Shown in pieces: positions 1 to 7,298 of a stretch of 44,322 bases of DNA. The stretch is taken from positions 1 to 44,322 of IMG/VR virus record IMGVR_UViG_3300044712_002096; one strand, written 5' to 3'. The DNA comes from a virus. Positions within the stretch are counted from its first letter, which is position 1, and the number at the start of each line of letters is the position of its first letter. The position numbers and the translations under genes were made by a program. The notes beneath the pieces are model-generated. The model saw only the letters and a program-made list of their open reading frames with translations. It searched no databases and was not told the DNA's origin.

Positions 1-127
1 TACCGGCTGTCAGTGTTGTGTTGTTCATCTTGTTTCCTTTTTCGTGTGTGGAAAGTTGTCGTTCGTATCACTACTACGATCTTAGGTCATGTTTGTGGGT
101 TTGTAAAGCCCTGTTGCAACTTTTTTT
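1..127. repeat. Terminal direct repeat, left copy
   Basis: Bases 1-127 are identical to 44196-44322, including the run of seven T at the end of each copy. The overlap shows that the genome is circular or circularly permuted, with 44,195 unique bases. The copy contains the start region of the leftward gene at 43759-44223 (its start codon also falls at 28 on this side). A length of exactly 127 is a usual assembler k-mer, so a physical terminal repeat is not implied. Confidence 0.95.
79..107 (-). promoter_or_regulatory. Sigma70-like promoter, leftward
   Basis: On the minus strand a -35 box TTTACA (107-102, 5/6 matches) and a -10 box TAAGAT (84-79, 4/6) are separated by exactly 17 nt. They point to the leftward gene whose start codon is at 28 (the same as 44223). 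The same site appears in the right terminal repeat at 44274-44302. It is divergent from the late-type promoter of the small terminase gene at 137. This is an inference from consensus matching only. Confidence 0.55.
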
Positions 128-136
128 CCGAAAAAA

Positions 137-150
137 TCTAGATAAGGCTA
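137..150 (+). promoter_or_regulatory. T4-late-like promoter, leaderless (TCTAGATA-N5-ATG)
   Basis: TCTAGATA occupies 137-144, followed by exactly five bases and then the ATG of the small terminase gene at 150. The same octamer and spacing recur as TCTAAATA before genes at 11909, 16399 and 23153. T4 late promoters use TATAAATA centred near -10 without a -35 box, and the phage encodes a gp55-like sigma factor at 35436-35801. The predicted transcription start is the A of the ATG. Confidence 0.6.
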
Positions 151-671
151 TGGACGAATCGACTTCTCATAAAAGATCCGTACCCCCCAAAAAGACGGGT
201 GCGCTGGCTAAACGAACTGGTGAGCGTAAGAAACAGGTTGATACGCGCGTTGGTGCGGCTCGTCGTGCGGCGCAATCTGATGAGTATAAAAAACATAGAT
301 CGACGTACAATCCAAAAAATATTCAAGAGGAAGATGTGTATCGTTTGGCGAGTCAGGGTTGCACGATGGAAGAATCGGCGGCGATTTTGGGTTGTTCGTT
401 GAGTACGATTGACCGTAATTTTTCTGAGGCGCATCGGGCGGGTAGGAATAATATGTTGCATGCGTTGCGTGCGAAGCAGATTGAGTTGGCGTTGAAGGGT
501 AATGTGACTATGTTGATCTTTTTGGGTAAGGCGTATTTGGGTCAGTATGATTATCAGCGCATTGAGAGTAAGGTTGAGACGACGCAGAAACTTGAGTCGG
601 TTGATGAGTTGCGTGGTAGGTTGGCGGGGTTGATTCGGGATCGTGTTAAGTCGTATAATGGTGTTGCTTAA
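150..671 (+). CDS. terS: Terminase small subunit
   Basis: A 173-residue protein with a basic N-terminus (about 1-50), a helix-turn-helix (about 65-90, containing EESAAILGCSLSTIDRNF) and the segment GNVTMLIFLGKAYLGQYD, which is typical of phage small terminase subunits. It should recognise the packaging site and load the large subunit (2903-4429) onto phage DNA. The start at 150 is chosen over upstream in-frame codons because the protein then begins with MDEST and sits 5 nt after the late promoter octamer. Glycosyltransferase and methyltransferase genes separate it from the large subunit, which is unusual. Confidence 0.85.
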   Translation: MDESTSHKRSVPPKKTGALAKRTGERKKQVDTRVGAARRAAQSDEYKKHRSTYNPKNIQEEDVYRLASQGCTMEESAAILGCSLSTIDRNFSEAHRAGRNNMLHALRAKQIELALKGNVTMLIFLGKAYLGQYDYQRIESKVETTQKLESVDELRGRLAGLIRDRVKSYNGVA

Positions 672-708
672 ATAATTTTTTAATTGTTTTTTTAATTGTG
701 GGGTGGTT

Positions 709-945
709 ATGAGTTTGTTGGGTGATCGTGTGCAGTGTGTGGCGGATTATGATCGTGTTGAGTTGGTGGAGTTTTTGCGTGGTAAGTGTGATGGGGTGTT
801 GGTGGATGCGTTGTTGGATGGTGGGAATTATACGAAGGATGGTCGGTTGAATCGTTCGGCTTTGAGTCGTGCGTTGGGTTGGTCTGCGTGTAAGGTGAAT
901 ACGGAGTTGGGTTTGTTGCGGGATTTGGTTGTTGGTTTGTTGTGA
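709..945 (+). CDS. Small putative helix-turn-helix protein
   Basis: A 78-residue protein with no family I can name. Its second half (LNRSALSRALGWSACKVNTE, then a Leu-rich helix) looks like a helix-turn-helix, which suggests DNA binding. A start at ATG 709 is favoured over the in-frame GTG at 703 because GTGGGG lies just upstream as a weak ribosome site. It follows the small terminase gene by 37 nt and is followed by a clear terminator, so it is probably the last gene of that unit. Confidence 0.6.
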   Translation: MSLLGDRVQCVADYDRVELVEFLRGKCDGVLVDALLDGGNYTKDGRLNRSALSRALGWSACKVNTELGLLRDLVVGLL

Positions 946-976
946 TTTTGGATCGCTTGTTGCGGTTTTTAAATAG

Positions 977-1017
977 CCCACGGTATTTTATTGTTAAGCC
1001 ATACTGTGGGTTTTTTT
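977..1017 (+). terminator. Rho-independent terminator
   Basis: A stem of 977-986 with 1001-1010 (10 bp, one G-T wobble) and a 14-nt loop is followed by seven T (1011-1017). It ends the unit carrying the small terminase gene and the 78-residue gene. Confidence 0.8.
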
Positions 1018-1027
1018 GTGGGGTTTT

Positions 1028-1216
1028 ATGCATATTAATCAGATTAAAGATATTGCGAAGGATCAAGAGTTTTTAAAATTGTTAGATGATGTGAGGCGTA
1101 ATTGGGTTGTGAGTCATACTGGGTGTGGGTGTAATAATGTTAAGGTGGCTAATTTTGTTTTGACGGTGTGTAAGGTTGAGTTTGATGTGTATTGTAAAAG
1201 CAAGGGGTTGTCATGA
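1028..1216 (+). CDS. Hypothetical protein, 62 aa
   Basis: A small protein of 62 residues with the motif TGCGCNN in the middle and a third Cys further on; I do not recognise it. The start at ATG 1028 follows a GTGGGG ribosome site. Its stop overlaps the start of the glycosyltransferase gene at 1213 by 4 nt (ATGA), so the two are translationally coupled. It may be an accessory subunit, but nothing in the sequence shows this. Confidence 0.6.
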   Translation: MHINQIKDIAKDQEFLKLLDDVRRNWVVSHTGCGCNNVKVANFVLTVCKVEFDVYCKSKGLS

Positions 1217-1914
1217 TTTTTAAGCATGGTGGTGATTTGGGGGATACGGTGTTGTTTTTGCCGAATTTGGCGTTTCGGCCTGGGTCTAGTTTGTTGTTGA
1301 ATTTTGATGGGCGGGTGAGGTGTCCGTATTCGGTTGAGCATGCGAATTTAATTATTCCGTTGGTGTGTGCGCAGGATTATGTGCGGGAGTGTCGGTTGTG
1401 GTGTGATGGTGATGAGTTGGTTGATGTGGTTGATGGGAATTCGTGGCGTGGTTCGTATAATGGTTTTGCGCAGTTGTGTCATTCGCAAGTGTTTCCGTAT
1501 GGTACGCCGTTGTGGGTTACGGAGCGTCCTTGGTTGTGGGTGGAGCCGAAGCGGGTGGCTAGGGTGGTTGTGAATCGTTCGTTGCGGTATGCGGGGAATT
1601 TGGATTATTCGATTTTTAAAAATTGTGATTGTGTGTTTGTGGGGTTGTGGGAGGAGTATGTGATGTTTTGTTCGCAGTGGTTTGAGTTGCCGTGGTATGA
1701 AACAAAAGATTTGTTAAGTGTTGCGGAGGTGATTCAAGGTGCTGAGTTGTTTGTGGGGAATCAGTCGTGTTGTTATGCGATTGCCGAGGGGTTGAAAAAG
1801 AATTTGGTGCAGGATACGTGTGTGGCTTGTCCGAATAATATTGTGGTTAGGGCGGGTGCTAAGTATTCGTTGTATGATTCGGTTGAGAATATCAAGAGTT
1901 TTGCGGGGGTGTAG
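1213..1914 (+). CDS. Putative glycosyltransferase, GT9/heptosyltransferase-like
   Basis: A 233-residue protein starting MIFKHGGDLGDTVLFLPNL, which matches the N-terminal G-D-x-x-D/V loop of ADP-heptose-type (GT-B fold) transferases. Near residues 185-205 the segment ELFVGNQSCCYAIAEGL matches the sugar-nucleotide-binding region of GT9-like proteins, in which a Gly-Asn/Pro-containing turn precedes an alpha helix. It is shorter than cellular GT9 enzymes (about 320-350). It is coupled to the upstream 62-residue gene and to the methyltransferase at 1916, so a small glycan or modification cassette sits between the terminase subunits. The acceptor is unknown. Confidence 0.6.
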   Translation: MIFKHGGDLGDTVLFLPNLAFRPGSSLLLNFDGRVRCPYSVEHANLIIPLVCAQDYVRECRLWCDGDELVDVVDGNSWRGSYNGFAQLCHSQVFPYGTPLWVTERPWLWVEPKRVARVVVNRSLRYAGNLDYSIFKNCDCVFVGLWEEYVMFCSQWFELPWYETKDLLSVAEVIQGAELFVGNQSCCYAIAEGLKKNLVQDTCVACPNNIVVRAGAKYSLYDSVENIKSFAGV

Positions 1915-1915
1915 G

Positions 1916-2482
1916 GTGCGTTTTACTGAGAATTATTTTGGGTTTATTCAATCGCGTGATGTGTTGGTTGAGACGGGTGCTTTTCAGGGGCAGTCGGTTA
2001 AGTTTGCGTTGAAGGGTGGTTGGGGTCATGTGCATACGATTGATTGTTGTAAAGAGAATTTTGAGTTTGTGCGGGATCGGTTTAAAGATGATTTAAGGGT
2101 GAGTGTGCATTTTGGGTCGTCGCCTGATGTATTGCGGGGGTTGTGTGAGAAATTGTGTGGTGTGGATAAGCAGGTGACGTTTTGGTTGGATGCGCATTTT
2201 CAGGGGGTTTCTGAGGGGGAGCAGGATTTGTTGGTGGGGCAGTGTCCTTTATTGTTGGAATTAAATGTTATTTTTAATTTTGAGTGGTTGCGTGCTCCTG
2301 TGGTGTTGATTGATGATGCGCATTGTTTTCGGGATGTGGTTTGGCCGTTTCGGTGTGCTCCTGATTCGTTGGGGTTTCGGCGGGATGAGTGGCCGTTGTT
2401 GGATGATATTATTAAGTGTTTTCCGAAAAGTTATGATGTGTGTGAGTTGGATGATGTGTTGATTTGTCGGTGTGTTGGATAG
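1916..2482 (+). CDS. SAM-dependent methyltransferase-like protein
   Basis: A 188-residue protein. VETGAFQGQS (residues 18-27) is the Gly-rich SAM-binding motif I, HTIDCCKENFE follows as motif II, WLDAHFQG and VVLIDDAHCF provide later acidic motifs. This layout matches class I methyltransferases that often accompany glycan-modification genes. The start is GTG 1916, placed one base after the stop of the upstream glycosyltransferase and preceded by a GGGGG-rich ribosome site. The substrate is unknown; a sugar or protein is more likely than DNA because no DPPY-type motif is present. Confidence 0.65.
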   Translation: MRFTENYFGFIQSRDVLVETGAFQGQSVKFALKGGWGHVHTIDCCKENFEFVRDRFKDDLRVSVHFGSSPDVLRGLCEKLCGVDKQVTFWLDAHFQGVSEGEQDLLVGQCPLLLELNVIFNFEWLRAPVVLIDDAHCFRDVVWPFRCAPDSLGFRRDEWPLLDDIIKCFPKSYDVCELDDVLICRCVG

Positions 2483-2520
2483 ATAGGGTAGACATTTTTT
2501 CTCCAAAGAATTGTTTCATT

Positions 2521-2553
2521 CGCCTTTTAGCTTATTGTTAAGAGGCGTTTTTT
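2521..2553 (+). terminator. Rho-independent terminator
   Basis: A 9-bp stem (2521-2529 with 2539-2547, one wobble) is followed by six T. It lies downstream of the methyltransferase gene. Confidence 0.75.
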
Positions 2554-2613
2554 ATTGGTGGTTGCTATTTTAATTATTATTTTGTTAGCGTGGCTACTTG
2601 TGGTGGTCATGTA

Positions 2614-2644
2614 GGTCAGACACTTGTGGTGTTTGGCCTTTTTT
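2614..2644 (+). terminator. Second Rho-independent terminator
   Basis: A 10-bp stem (2614-2623 with 2629-2638, two wobbles) and a 5-nt loop are followed by six T. Together with the hairpin at 2521 it isolates the large-terminase unit from upstream transcription, so a promoter is expected between here and 2683. TATAAT at 2674-2679 is a candidate. Confidence 0.7.
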
Positions 2645-2682
2645 ATTGGGTTTATTGTTTGTTTTGTTGCTTTTATAATTGT

Positions 2683-2916
2683 ATGGATTTGGAATTGGCT
2701 ACGATGCAGGATATTGTGTTGGAGTTGAATAAGCGGGTTAATTGTCCGTTTATTTTAATTTTTCATGATATTGAGTTGGGGGTGCAGTCGGTGGCGTGGT
2801 CGGAGTCGGTGATGCCTAGTGCGTTGGATGTGATGCAGGAGTTGACGTTGGTGCAGGCGCAGTTTTTGCGGTTTTTGCAGTTTAAGTTGGGGGAGGGTTC
2901 TGATGGGGGTGAGTGA
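2683..2916 (+). CDS. Hypothetical protein, 77 aa, upstream of large terminase
   Basis: A small protein of unknown function with a mixed helical sequence (MQDIVLELNKRV, later ALDVMQELTLVQAQFLRFLQ). The upstream in-frame codon at 2590 is rejected because the terminator at 2614-2644 would lie inside the gene. ATG 2683 has no clear ribosome site; ATG 2704 with GGAATTGG upstream is a good alternative start and would place the TATAAT box (2674-2679) correctly for transcription. It overlaps the terminase gene by 14 nt. Confidence 0.5.
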   Translation: MDLELATMQDIVLELNKRVNCPFILIFHDIELGVQSVAWSESVMPSALDVMQELTLVQAQFLRFLQFKLGEGSDGGE

Positions 2917-4429
2917 TTTCGGTGATGTGTTTGATTTGTTGGTGGATGCTGGGGTGCAGGTGAGTGAGTTGGAAGGTTTGGGTTCGGCTGAGTTGGATGC
3001 GTTGTTGGGGTTTGTGTTGGCGGATGGGGAGGTGGTTAAGTTGTTGCGGGATTTGGGGAGGCCGATTTATTCGTTTCAACCGCGTCCTGATGATCCGGCG
3101 AATTTAGATGAACAGTCGAAATTTGTGAATGATGATTTTAAAGGTGTTAAGATTTGTCTTGCCGGAAACGCAGCGGGGAAAACAGAGGCGGCGGCGTTTA
3201 TGGTGTGCCGTTTTTTGTTGAACAATCCTGCCCCGCGAGATTTAGTTCCGTTTGTGATTGCGAGTCAGTCTTATGATATGTGTGGGGCGATTTATGTTGA
3301 GAAGATTAAAAAGTATTTAGAAGGGTCTATTGAGAGTGTTAGGTGGCGGAATGTGAATCGGCAGTTTCCGGCTGAGGTGATTTTAAAACCAAATAATGTG
3401 AATGGGAATCGTTATGTGTTACAATTTGCTTCTTATGAACAGGGTCGGCAAGCGTTTCAAGCGATTAGCGCTGTGGGTTGGTGGTGTGACGAGCAAACTC
3501 CGGGGCTTGAGATCATTACAGAGTTGTTTTGCCGGGTGCGTGATTTTCCAGCGGAACAGACTTTACAGATTCATACATTAACGCCGTTAGAACCTTCTTC
3601 TTATGATCTTGAAGAATTATACAAGAATCGTTTTGAAGATTCGGTTAAAAATTCGTTTCGTTTTTATCGTTTGAATACGATGAAAAATGATAAGTTGAGT
3701 GAGTCGTGGAAAAAAGCGTTTTTTGATGTTGTGCCTGAGGATATGCAGGCTACAAGACAGTTGGGTGCGTTTGCTCGGTTTGAGGGTTTGATTTATAAGG
3801 AGTTTCGTGAGGAGGTTCATGTTATACCGCAAAAGAAGATACCGATTGATGGTGTGCATTTTCGGGCTATTGACTTTGGGTATCGGAATATGGCGTGCGT
3901 GTGGGGTGCGTTGGTGAAAGGCGCGTGGCTAATATACGATTGCGTGCTACTTCATGATGAATTATGTGAGGACTTTGCTTCGGTAATTGCGGAGCGTTCG
4001 AAAGAGTATGGGTGGCAACCACATGATGTGAGGTTTGGTGCTACGTATGCGGATTGGGAAGATCCTGCTGGGATGGTTCGAATGCGTGATGCGGGTGTGT
4101 ATTGTTTGCCTGCTCGTAAAGAGGTGGGTGCGGGGATTAATTGTGTGCGGTCTAAATTTCTTGGTTTGGGTGGGGTGCCGCAATTGTATATTATGGATAA
4201 TTGTAAAGAGTTGATTCGGGAAATTCGTGAGTACGCTTGGGCTCGGGGGCCTAAGAACCCGATTAATAGAGCGGATGATCCTGATAAGCCTGTTAAGTTT
4301 CACGATCATTGTGTGGATGCGCTGCGGTATTTAATTTATTCGCGGGAGTTGAGTACGGTTGAGGCTTGGGATAATGCGAAGCCTGTGAAGAATCAACGGG
4401 CGATGTTTGGTTCGACTAAGAGGAGTTGA
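2903..4429 (+). CDS. terL: Terminase large subunit
   Basis: A 508-residue packaging motor. The ATPase has Walker A GNAAGKT (88-94) and a Walker B-like VGWWCDEQ (191-198, with D196 and the catalytic-type E197). The C-terminal RNase H-like nuclease has acidic motifs in FRAIDFGY, ATYADWED and FHDHCVDALRYLIY. The length is normal for the family. The start at 2903 has GGGAGGG upstream. It should translocate DNA into the prohead and cut concatemers, working with the small subunit at 150-671. An N-terminal stretch of about 60 acidic and hydrophobic residues precedes the ATPase. Confidence 0.92.
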   Translation: MGVSDFGDVFDLLVDAGVQVSELEGLGSAELDALLGFVLADGEVVKLLRDLGRPIYSFQPRPDDPANLDEQSKFVNDDFKGVKICLAGNAAGKTEAAAFMVCRFLLNNPAPRDLVPFVIASQSYDMCGAIYVEKIKKYLEGSIESVRWRNVNRQFPAEVILKPNNVNGNRYVLQFASYEQGRQAFQAISAVGWWCDEQTPGLEIITELFCRVRDFPAEQTLQIHTLTPLEPSSYDLEELYKNRFEDSVKNSFRFYRLNTMKNDKLSESWKKAFFDVVPEDMQATRQLGAFARFEGLIYKEFREEVHVIPQKKIPIDGVHFRAIDFGYRNMACVWGALVKGAWLIYDCVLLHDELCEDFASVIAERSKEYGWQPHDVRFGATYADWEDPAGMVRMRDAGVYCLPARKEVGAGINCVRSKFLGLGGVPQLYIMDNCKELIREIREYAWARGPKNPINRADDPDKPVKFHDHCVDALRYLIYSRELSTVEAWDNAKPVKNQRAMFGSTKRS

Positions 4430-4455
4430 TTTGGTTTTGTTAATGTATTAAAAAT

Positions 4456-4474
4456 GGGCTTTACGCCCTTTTTT
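4456..4474 (+). terminator. Short terminator
   Basis: GGGC (4456-4459) pairs with GCCC (4465-4468) around a 5-nt loop, followed by TTTTTT. The upstream A-run could extend pairing with the T-run. It sits between the large terminase and the DNA methyltransferase genes. Confidence 0.6.
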
Positions 4475-4490
4475 AATTTTTGAGGTTGTG

Positions 4491-5228
4491 GTGATTAAGT
4501 TAATTAATGCGGATTTTCGGAAGGTGTTGGGGGAGTTGGGGCCGGTGCGGATGGTGTTTGCTGATCCGCCTGATGGGTTGGGGTTGGCGTATAATGGGTT
4601 TAAGGATGTGTTGCCTGCGGATGAGTATCGAGATTTGTTGCGGGATGTGGTGTGGGCGGCTGAGTGTTGTGATGTGTTGTGGTTGAGTTTTAATTCTAGG
4701 CACACGTTGTTGGTGGGGGAGTTGGTGAGTGATTTTTTAAAAAATCATTCTAATTGGGAGTTTAAGCCGTGTGTGCAGACGTTTACGTTTTTTCAGTCGA
4801 ATCAGTATGATTTGGGGGATGCGTATCGGCCTTTGTATCGGTTGGTGCGGGATGGAACGCAGTTATATCCTGATGCGATTCGGGTGGCTTCGTGGCGGCA
4901 ACTGAACGGGGATAAGCGGGCTGATCCAAGAGGGTGTGTGCCGGGGAGCGTGTTTGATTTCCCTCGTGTGACTGGCAATAGTAAGCAGCGCCGGACGTTT
5001 TCACCGACTCAACTACATGAGGGACTGTATGAACGGTGTATTAAACTCTCATGTAAGCCTGGGGATACGGTAGTGGATTTGTTTGGTGGTAGTGGCACCC
5101 TTGGTAGAACGGTGGGGAGGTGTGGGGTGGATGCGGTGATGATTGAGGTGTCGCGCGAGGTGTGTGAAGCGATTGCGTTGGATCAAGGGTTGGATCATAT
5201 AGGTTCGAATTGTTGGGGGTTGAGATGA
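4491..5228 (+). CDS. DNA N4-cytosine/N6-adenine methyltransferase
   Basis: A 245-residue protein of the DNA amino-methyltransferase type (Pfam N6_N4_Mtase class). Motif IV is ADPPDGLGL (residues 24-32), a DPPD variant of DPPY. The SAM-binding motif VVDLFGGSGTLG lies near residues 191-203, so motif order is beta type (IV before I). It probably methylates phage DNA to avoid host restriction; the target site cannot be read from the sequence. GTG 4491 is preferred to GTG 4488 because GAGG at 4482-4485 gives 5-nt spacing. It overlaps the next small gene by 4 nt. Confidence 0.82.
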   Translation: MIKLINADFRKVLGELGPVRMVFADPPDGLGLAYNGFKDVLPADEYRDLLRDVVWAAECCDVLWLSFNSRHTLLVGELVSDFLKNHSNWEFKPCVQTFTFFQSNQYDLGDAYRPLYRLVRDGTQLYPDAIRVASWRQLNGDKRADPRGCVPGSVFDFPRVTGNSKQRRTFSPTQLHEGLYERCIKLSCKPGDTVVDLFGGSGTLGRTVGRCGVDAVMIEVSREVCEAIALDQGLDHIGSNCWGLR

Positions 5229-5380
5229 GTTATTTGTACCCGTTTTTTGATGTGGATGAGTTGAATAGGGTGTGGGCGCGTGAGAAGATTGATGAGTTGA
5301 TGGAGCGGGTGAATGAAAAAGCCCCTAGCGATGCTGAGGGGATTGATGAGCGGGTGGTGATTGTGGTTACTCCTGTTTGA
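5225..5380 (+). CDS. Small hypothetical protein, 51 aa
   Basis: A 51-codon gene starting MSYLYPFFDVDELNRVW and ending VVIVVTPV. It begins inside the stop of the DNA methyltransferase gene (ATGA overlap), so it is likely translated by coupling. It has an acidic amphipathic middle (EKIDELMERVNEKAP). No function is recognised. A GC-rich hairpin (CCCCT with AGGGG, around 5322-5341) lies within it. Confidence 0.5.
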   Translation: MSYLYPFFDVDELNRVWAREKIDELMERVNEKAPSDAEGIDERVVIVVTPV

Positions 5381-5394
5381 CTACGGTATAGTTT

Positions 5395-6414
5395 TTAGGA
5401 ATTTGATGGGCGAGATGCTTGCCTTTTTTTATGGTTAGTTTTCTGGTTGGTTGGGGGTCTCTCGATTGCGGTTTGAGGGTTTGGCACAAGTTGGGTCATG
5501 GGGGTTTGTTCTCGGCTGTCTTGGATGGTTAGGTCGAGCGCGAGCATCTTCTGGAAATTATTATTGAGCAGGCGTAACTCATAATTTGGCTTGGTGATGG
5601 AATTTTCAATATGAAATCCATACTGAATACGCTTGCATAATACTTGGTAGTCTACTACACATCGAGCGTCTCTTGCCCATTCTGCAATAGATTTCTTCTC
5701 ATTAAACGCAGTAATCGGCTTAATATCCAAGAGGGGTTGTGATATGGCCATTTCGGGGTTGTTGCGATATATTGTTCGGTTGTTCCGACTTCCCTTGCAG
5801 AATCGAGTTTTGAGTGTTTCATAATTCACGGCGCAACGCGGGTCTTCTGACCATTGTTTAACCGTTTTTTGTTCTCCCCAGGCGATGATTAATCTGGGTT
5901 TTATTGGCGGCTCAGTGCGTCGGCGTGGAATGAGAACGGCTTTACTGATGGCATCTTCGGGGGTGATGCCTGCTTTTAATCGTTCAGATAATTTAGTAGA
6001 ACTAACGACACATCGTTCATCGCGTGACCATTCTGTGATGGTCATAGTATCCCCGAAGGCCGTAATTTGAGTTCTGGGTTTTCGTTTCGGACGTGGTGTG
6101 AGTTTTTTCTTGGCGATAGCATCTTCGGGGGTAATACCTGCTTTTAATCGTGCATATAATGCGCTAGCCTTAATAGGGCATCGTTTGTCCTGTGCCCATT
6201 CTGAGATGGTTTTGGTGAGACCAAAGGCTGTGATCCTGACAAGTCGTTTGTCGTTTTGTTGAAAGGGTAGGTTGATTTTAGAAATGGCGTCTTCTGGCGA
6301 AATGTCCATTCGATTTAATCGTGCGTATAACGCGCCAGCATTGACAACACATCGTTTATCGCGTGACCATTCTGCGATGGTTTTAGTTTGACCGAAGGCA
6401 GTGATTTGACTCAT
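5395..6414 (-). CDS. Five-repeat putative DNA-binding protein
   Basis: A 339-residue protein made of five tandem copies of a module of about 42-50 residues at about 4-46, 61-102, 117-158, 176-226 and 234-275. The consensus is ITAFGxTKTIxEWxxDxRCxV, then a Leu-Arg-rich helix and a PEDAISK-like end. Similar single modules accompany phage homing endonucleases and look like small helix-turn-helix units; here no nuclease domain (no HNH or GIY-YIG) is visible. Linkers are rich in Lys, Arg and Pro. ATG 6414 is chosen because GGGGAG lies 8-13 nt upstream; the ATG at 6441 falls inside a perfect palindrome. Function is not known; sequence-specific DNA binding is an inference. Confidence 0.65.
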   Translation of the reverse strand: MSQITAFGQTKTIAEWSRDKRCVVNAGALYARLNRMDISPEDAISKINLPFQQNDKRLVRITAFGLTKTISEWAQDKRCPIKASALYARLKAGITPEDAIAKKKLTPRPKRKPRTQITAFGDTMTITEWSRDERCVVSSTKLSERLKAGITPEDAISKAVLIPRRRTEPPIKPRLIIAWGEQKTVKQWSEDPRCAVNYETLKTRFCKGSRNNRTIYRNNPEMAISQPLLDIKPITAFNEKKSIAEWARDARCVVDYQVLCKRIQYGFHIENSITKPNYELRLLNNNFQKMLALDLTIQDSREQTPMTQLVPNPQTAIERPPTNQKTNHKKRQASRPSNS

Positions 6415-6426
6415 GGTGATTTCTCC

Positions 6427-6455
6427 CCAAGCAGGGGTCATTGACCCCTGCTTGG
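6427..6455. promoter_or_regulatory. 29-bp near-perfect palindrome before the repeat-protein gene
   Basis: Arms 6427-6440 and 6442-6455 are perfect 14-bp inverted repeats around one base. On the minus strand the hairpin ends directly at the Shine-Dalgarno of the gene at 6414. It has no T-run, so it is more likely an operator or an mRNA structure that controls translation than a terminator. Confidence 0.6.
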
Positions 6456-6467
6456 TGTGTTAGGATG

Positions 6468-7190
6468 TTACGCGACTTTAGAAGCCCACTCACTACGAAG
6501 GGTCAGAATGTCATTGATAAATGCTTCCAATTCGTGATTGGCGCGTAATGTTGTCATGATGTCAACCAATTGGCAATAGGCGATTTTCTGGCCTACGTCA
6601 AATACTAAGGTGCGGTCGCTATAATGTGAGCAACTAATAGTCACTTTTCCTTGTGGTTTGTCCCGATCCCAAGGTTTTTGTTCGTCGGGCGGTAAAATGC
6701 GTCCACCTTTGGGTCCAAGGAGTTGGTTCTTCTGTCCGGCGCACATTTCTCCCCATTCCTTAAAGTAGGTGTCTTTCTTGTTCTTGTGTCGGAGTGCAAA
6801 CTTTTCATGGCTCAGCAAACGGAGTTGATCTTCATGGCTGAGGTTGAGAATCTTGCTGGATGCGACTCCCATGAAGAAGAGTCTCGCATCAAGTTTTTCT
6901 TCGGCTACTAATACAGCGACTTTGAGGTCAGATTCGGTAAGTCCGCGATTCAATAGAAATTGCCTGAATCGAGTCACATCATCTCCCAGCAGTTCTTTGC
7001 CTGAGCGGATTAACATTTCTCCGATGTGTTTGATGGATTGTCCAATATCTTGAAGGCACTCTTCGACTTCGATGCGATACTCTTCAAATGTCTTGGTGGT
7101 TTGAACCACTTTTGTGATTTTGCCTCCTGTCCACTCTTTCGTCATTTTTCGCTCATTGATCTTCGTGTGTTGCAATTTACTTTTCACCAT
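6468..7190 (-). CDS. Hypothetical protein, 240 aa
   Basis: I do not recognise this protein. The N-terminal third (EEYRIEVEECLQDIGQSIKH and following helices) is strongly helical and charged, and DARLFFMGVASSKILNLSHEDQLRLL could be a helix-turn-helix region. The C-terminal third is mixed alpha/beta. ATG 7190 is preceded by AAGGAAAAGGAA, a good ribosome site. It is the first gene after the promoter and operator at 7227-7281 and is followed by the five-repeat protein gene, so the two are probably co-transcribed. Confidence 0.6.
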   Translation of the reverse strand: MVKSKLQHTKINERKMTKEWTGGKITKVVQTTKTFEEYRIEVEECLQDIGQSIKHIGEMLIRSGKELLGDDVTRFRQFLLNRGLTESDLKVAVLVAEEKLDARLFFMGVASSKILNLSHEDQLRLLSHEKFALRHKNKKDTYFKEWGEMCAGQKNQLLGPKGGRILPPDEQKPWDRDKPQGKVTISCSHYSDRTLVFDVGQKIAYCQLVDIMTTLRANHELEAFINDILTLRSEWASKVA

Positions 7191-7226
7191 TTCCTTTTCC
7201 TTTACATCAGATGTTTGTTGCTTGCT

Positions 7227-7240
7227 AGATCACATGATCT
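7227..7240. promoter_or_regulatory. Operator-like inverted repeat
   Basis: AGATCA and TGATCT flank a central CA (7227-7240). The site lies just downstream of the predicted start of the leftward promoter at 7254-7281, a usual place for a repressor to block transcription. Confidence 0.4.
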
Positions 7241-7253
7241 GAGCATTAGGGTT

Positions 7254-7281
7254 ATTATGATGATGTGTGCTTCAATGTCAA
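7254..7281 (-). promoter_or_regulatory. Sigma70-like promoter, leftward
   Basis: On the minus strand a perfect -35 TTGACA (7281-7276) and -10 CATAAT (7259-7254, 5/6) are 16 nt apart. It should drive the 240-residue gene at 7190 and the five-repeat gene beyond it. Confidence 0.6.
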
Positions 7282-7298
7282 TGGGTTTGGTAGATTTT

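Noticed and set aside
3313-3320. TCTAAATA on the minus strand inside the large terminase gene
   Set aside because: No start codon or leftward gene follows; one random copy is expected in the two strands.
5322-5341. Hairpin as terminator after the DNA methyltransferase
   Set aside because: It lies inside the small 51-codon gene and has no T-run.
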